This document shows, one piece after another, positions 58,959 to 64,000 of a stretch of DNA of 64,000 nucleotides. The notes under the pieces are model-generated. The model saw nothing but the letters and a program-made list of their open reading frames with translations, made no database searches and had not been told where the DNA came from. Numbering within the stretch: position 1 is the stretch's first letter; every line of letters begins with the position of its first letter. Where the stretch lies: positions 111,595,845 to 111,659,844 of the forward strand of contig CM047805.1 of the NCBI GenBank assembly GCA_026214975.1. The letters are read 5' to 3'. The position numbers and the translations under genes were made by a program. This DNA is from Gentiana macrophylla (taxonomy: Eukaryota > Streptophyta > Magnoliopsida > Gentianales > Gentianaceae).

Positions 58959-60366
58959 TGTTAGGAACATTTTGTTATGTTTTGATGATGGTCATACTAG
59001 CTGTTATAGCAAGCCTGAAATAAGTTAGAATTCTCTGTATAAGTCTTTAATTAGAGTCTGACATGTTGTATAAGTTGAGTCAGACAAGTATTGTACTAGT
59101 TGGTAGGACGGCTAAGTAAGAGCAGATATTCGGCAGAGTGAAGCCAGTCAAGTACCATCAGAGAAGCATGAAGACATTATGGTCTGACTTATAAGCAAGG
59201 AAGTCTGTGATGACATTGGATAAGTCTAAGTTACATTCCAAGAGATAAAACTTAATGTTTAAATATGGTGTACACTGATCTCACACATATCAAGGATCAG
59301 TGAAGTACAAAGATTCTCCTGAACCTAAAAGAATGAAGGAAACAGTGAATCAGAAAAGTGAACTTACTATCGGCTAAGTGAAGACAAAGCAGTGAAGGAA
59401 GATCTATACGGCAAAGTCGGACAGTCACTTAACTGTTCAACGAACGGCCAAGTAAACCTTACTTGATCATATTTTGAAGTAGGAAGAAGATAGAGATGAT
59501 CAAGCATTAAATGCACAATCAATTGAGGATCAATCAAGAACGGATTTTCTGGTAAACGTTTGAAGAAAAATCTGATCACTGAAATCAATGAGAATATAAT
59601 TAAGGGGGATTCAAGAATAAAATCAAGGATTATTCCCCTCATTATTATAGCCAATGGACAGAAATTCAAATCAAGGATTATCAAGTCTATAAATAGAAGG
59701 CATTGACAGACAAAAATACACAATTAGAAAACGGAAAAATCGGGGCAAAAACTCTGTCAAAGTGTAAAGCCTTCTATCTGTGCTGAAAGAAAGAAACATC
59801 TAGTGATCAACTCAACACTCAGAACTACAATTCCAACATCAACCATTGAGTCTGATCAACAAGTTTTGCGAATCCAATTCACTTCAATCAAGCAACAGAA
59901 TCAGAACCATTTGAGAAGGAGTTGTGTTTGTGATAGCCGCTGAAGGATTTGTTCCCAAAGAGCAGTGAAAGAGACTGAGTCACTGAAGTTGTTGAAGCTA
60001 GGGAGTGATAGTCTTGAAGATTGTGAAGCTTGTGTAGTCAAGGACAATTAGGCTATTATATCTGTGAAAACAATAGTGAAATTCCTCCAATCATCATAGG
60101 AGAAGAGTGGATTAAGGGATTACACCACCCTGAACCACTATAAACCTTTGTCTCAATTTACTTTCAGCAATTTACCTTACTGCATTTATTTAATTGCTTA
60201 TATTATATCATATATCTGTGATCGTATAATCTACTTTGAAGCAACATATTAAGAAGGGACTTGTCCGCTGCCCAAAAGCTTTTAAATTCAAGAAAAGTTT
60301 TTGAAACTCCACTATAGTCATTCACCCCCCCTCTGACTATAATTTTACATTTCTCTGGGACCAACA
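58959..60366 (+). repeat. Element G 5' LTR
   Basis: From tgttaggaacattttgtta to ctgggaccaaca, 1408 bp, with intact TG and CA termini. Hairpin CACTGATC (59273) / GATCAGTG (59295). TATA box CTATAAATAG at 59687-59696. Confidence 0.92.
59687..59696 (+). promoter_or_regulatory. TATA box of element G LTR
   Basis: CTATAAATAG followed by aaggcattgacagac, the same context as in D. Confidence 0.65.
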
Positions 60367-60368
60367 AT

Positions 60369-60380
60369 TGGTATCGGAGC
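60369..60380 (+). other. Element G primer binding site
   Basis: tggtatcggagc, the same one-base variant as element A, supporting their close relation. Confidence 0.88.
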
Positions 60381-60472
60381 AAAGTTCCTAGTATCAGAAC
60401 CTGTTCCGATCTAATTTCAGGTAACAAGGAGATCACATATTTTCAAAGTAGTTTTCAAATTTGTGCTTTCTA

Positions 60473-60577
<105 letters not shown>

Positions 60578-60588
60578 TATTTGTATTT

Positions 60589-62661
60589 ATGGATTCCTCA
60601 AATTTTATGTCAAAGGTACCTGTATTCAATGTTAATAATTTTGATGAATACAAAATAAGAATGTTGTCTCATCTTACAGCAACTCATGAGGAGATGCTGG
60701 ATGTAATTAATGATGGCCCAATCGAGATTACAACTGTGGTAATCACATGAGCAGATCAAGAGAAAGTAATAGACAAACTTAACAAAGATTGGACCAAGGA
60801 TGACAAGAGAAGAGCAAATCTTGATTTTGTTGCAAAAGACATGATTTCTAAGACTCTGGACAATAACATGTTCATGAGGATCAAAGATTGAAAAACAGCA
60901 AATGAGATTTGGGACAAATTGGCACTGATCAATGAATCGAAGGATCAGAAGCAGTCAAAGAAAACAAATTGTCTGTTGCAAAATAGAAATTTGAGAACTT
61001 CAAAATGAAGACTGGTGAAACCATTGATCAAATGGACAACAGATTCTCAAGCATCATCAGTGAACTACAATAACTTGGACACACATATCCACAGAAATAA
61101 GTGTGCCTGAAGATCTTGAGAGGCCTACCTCAAAGATGGAAATCATACATCAGTAATCAGAGGGACAACAAATCTTACAACCACTGATACCTTAACTCTA
61201 ATTTCTCAACTAAAGGCTCATGAATTTGAGTTGAACGGTGAAGACAGTGCACCAGAAGAGGCATATAAGGCTAGTGCATTGGTTGCACCCCAGCAAAGTC
61301 AAACAGCTGATGCAAACAGCAAATAGACATAGGAGTTGATGGAACAGGTAGCTTTACTAGTAAAACATTTTGACAGGTTTAGCAAGAAGAATAAATTCAA
61401 ACGAGGTTCATCATCATTCAAGAAGTCTAGCACAAGCAAAGATATAAAGAAAAAGGATGATGAATACAGATGCTTCAATTGCAAGAAGAAAGGTCATTTC
61501 AAAGCTGAATGCCCTGAAGAAAAAGATAAAGACGAGGACAAGAGGAAGTACAAGACAACTGAAAAGAGAAAAAGCAAGAAAGCACTCAAAGCTGAATCTA
61601 GCAGTGAAAAGAATGAAGATTCATCTGAAAATGATTCTGATGATGATGATGAAGCTGATAGCTCAGACAATGAGAAAGCCTACCTATGCCTTTTGGCTAA
61701 AGAATCTAATGAAACTGAGGTAACTTCTAGCCCATACTCATCATCAAGTGCATCCACATCTGACACTGCACAATCTTCTATTCTTCCACTAGACTCTGCA
61801 AACCTAATTCAAAATCTCATGAGTAAATTTGATGAAATTGAGTTGAATCATGAAATTCTGGAACATGAGTGTGAGAATCTATGAAAGGAGAATAAAAGAT
61901 TAAAGAAAGAACTGGACAAAGTAAAAGCTAAAAAAACTGGTAAGGAGATTCACTCAACTGATCAACAAGCAGTAGATGATCACTCATCCAATGTTGAAAG
62001 ATCAGCTGAGAAAATTTCCCTACCAGTCAAGTTCACCAATGCACCAGCTTATAAACCCTCTAAAAGGTTTGGATCCAGATCTGGTCTTGGCTATAACAGT
62101 CAAGATGAGAATAGAAACAATGGACAACACAATTCTGAATCTAGAACCAAGAATGGACCAAAGTTCAGAAAAGGACATACCATAGTTTCAACCACTCATA
62201 CTACATCGGTGAAGTCAAAACCCAGTGTAGTGAAACAGCAGACCAAACCATCACTTCAGTCAACCAAAAGCAAAGGTTTTCTGAAAGGTAAATGAAGACT
62301 TTACCCTTCAGAAGATGATTGGAATGTTGCACCTCCAAAATACAAGAAGAAACCATTTCATGCCATGCATCATGTGTTTAAGAAAAAACAACCAAGGTTT
62401 GTTCCTAGACACATGAAGCAACATAGGTTTCCTACTGAATATTGGAAAGTGAAAAAGGATGCAAATGCACCAAAAAGTGGAGAAAAGTATCAGAATACCT
62501 TCAGTAGAAATATTAAAATCTATTCTGCCATGCCTTATACATATGAAGTTGATGACTTTAATTATCCAAAAAGAAGATCATTTGGATATACACTTGGAGT
62601 AGGAGGCATGACTGCTAATAGGTAAGGACCCAAGCAGTGTTGGATACCTAAACATACTTAA
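60589..62661 (+). pseudogene. gag: Element G Gag, broken
   Basis: Starts MDSSNFMSKVPVFNVNNFDE at 60589. The capsid-like region has LTATHEEMLDVINDGPI, MFMRIKD and LKILRGLP; the zinc knuckle CFNCKKKGHFKAEC (61471-61512) is intact. Then come a Ser/Asp-rich region, a coiled coil (LIQNLMSKFDEIELNHEIL), FGSRSGLGYNSQDENRNN and LYPSEDDWNVAPPKYKKKP. The end is CWIPKHT at 62661. Stops lie at 60748, 60888, 60985, 61069, 61099, 61324, 61882 and elsewhere, and there is a frameshift near 60940. It is the most complete Gag tail in the window. Confidence 0.87.
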
Positions 62662-62673
62662 TTTGTTTTGTAG

Positions 62674-64000
62674 GATGTCTGGTACATAGACAGTGGATGT
62701 TCCAGACATATGATAGGAAACAAAGGATGGCTCACTGACTTTAAAGCTTTTGATGGACCCAAAGTCACCTTTGGAGGCAAATAAACCCTGGTAAAATTAA
62801 GAGGGAAGGCATAATGCTAAAAAACAACTTGAAGATTCAAAATGTGGCCTATGTTAAAGGACTGAACTTCAACCTACTAAGTATTAGTCAATTCTGTGAC
62901 AAAGGCTACAATGTGCACTTCAACAAGGAAGGATGCAAAGTGATTGACAACCAAACCAACACAGTTGTACTTGCAGGAAGAAAAGAAGACAACCTGTATG
63001 TAGTAGACTGGAAGACAACAACAACAGAAATATGTTTGCTTGTCAAAAATAAACTGTCAGTCAGCTGGATTTGGCATAGAAGATTAAATCACCTAAACTT
63101 TAAGACCATCAACATGTTAACAAAGAACAAGTTAGTTGAAGGCCTGCCAGAGATCACATTCAAGAAGGAATGTCTCTGTGATGCATGTCGGAAAGGAAAA
63201 CAAATCAAAATCTCATTCAAATCAAAGCCCTACCAATCAACAACAAGAATTCTGCATCTTCTGTATATGGATCTTTTTGGACCAGTCACACCAGTCAGTA
63301 AAAGTGGAATGAAATACACTCTAGTAGTGGTGGATGACTTCTCCAAATACACCTAGACTATATTCATGAACAAGAAGAGAGAGACACTCAAGAAGTTGCC
63401 AAACATGCTAAGAAGAATTCAAAATGAGAAGGAACTGAAGATCATCAAGATCAGATAGAATAGAGGCACAGAGCTTCTAAATGAAATTATCAAAACCTAC
63501 TGTGAAGAGAATGGAGTACTACATCAACTATCAGCAACAGGAACTCCACAGCAAAATGGTGTAGCAGAAAGAAGAAACAGAACTCTCAAAGAAGCAGTCA
63601 GAACAATGATTGCAGAAGCATGTTTGCCAAAGAGATTTTGGGCTGAAGCAGCAAATATTGCATGCTATACTCAAAACAGATCAATCATCAACAAACATCA
63701 TGGAAAAAATCCTTATGAAATATAGAATGGAAGAAAACCTAATAATATCTCATATTTTCATATGTTTGGATCTAAATGTTTGTGTTGAACAGGAATCAGT
63801 TACACACTTTTGATGAAAATGTTGATGAAGCAATCTTTATGGGATACTCAGACACCAGCAAAGCATTCAGAGTACTCAACAAAAGGACCTTGGTGATTGA
63901 AGAATCAATTCATGTAGTCTTTGATGAGTCAAACACAAATGGTGAAAACCTTCAAGAACTTGAAGAAGCAGGACTAAGACAAGTCTACCTGAATACAACA
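62674..64000 (+). pseudogene. pol: Element G protease and integrase, continues beyond the window
   Basis: Protease motif WYIDSGCSRHMIGNKGWL at about 62680; DSG intact. A frameshift near 62783 follows. The integrase zinc domain is HRRLNHLNF and CDACRKGKQIKISFKSK. The core has LYMDLFGPVTPV and VVVDDFSKYT, then a TAG where A has Trp (63355). The second Asp region is altered (KIR, stop, NRGTE, near 63455). [14 protein letters not shown] and AEACLPKRFWAEAAN are clear near 63545-63650. The last 280 bp match A's region upstream of RT. No RT lies within the window. Confidence 0.87.

Overview
This window is plant nuclear DNA, very probably from a dicot (asterid-like is a guess). It is almost entirely nested retrotransposons. 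I see no intact host gene, no tRNA or rRNA, and nothing prokaryotic. The evidence is long LTR pairs, tRNA-iMet-type primer binding sites (tggtatcagagc), one tRNA-Asp-type site, Copia gag/protease/integrase/RT/RNase H remnants full of stops and frameshifts, and a plant L1-type LINE.

Layout. Element B (+) is the oldest host of the nest: 5' LTR remnant 11157-11472, gag from 11599, 3' LTR 53011-54810. Element A (-, <1-11156) sits in B's 5' LTR. Element C (-, 12640-21495) sits in B's gag with an AATGA target duplication. Element D (+, 23455-50401) sits in B with an AATGT duplication. Inside D, a Copia element E (+, 27534-33861) interrupts the integrase region, and E's reverse transcriptase is interrupted by a Ty3/Gypsy-like non-autonomous element F (-, 33862-41363). 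A deletion at 41363/41364 then removed E's 3' half, the end of F's 5' LTR and most of D's pol. A LINE (+, about 42290-47311) lies in D's extra ORF. Outside the nest are AT-rich non-coding DNA (54811-58958) and element G (+, 58959 to the window end).

A, B, D and G are one SIRE-like Copia clade with several LTR subfamilies. A, B and D carry an additional ORF between pol and the 3' LTR, where env-like ORFs of sireviruses lie. Its product looks like a soluble, coiled-coil, acid-rich protein. In A it is preceded by its own promoter-like sequence. C and E share LTRs and a long leader, but C has no recognisable gag-pol, so C looks like a non-autonomous partner of E.

The most unexpected signals are: (1) a leader module of about 320 bp, with a palindrome, shared by the Copia elements C/E and the Gypsy-like element F at a similar distance from the primer binding site; (2) five pairs of the palindrome CGGTCGACCG in F, each pair exactly 22 bp apart; (3) the extra ORF and its promoter-like upstream region; (4) a transposed copy of the D/B insertion junction at 58275-58707, sitting between inverted repeats.
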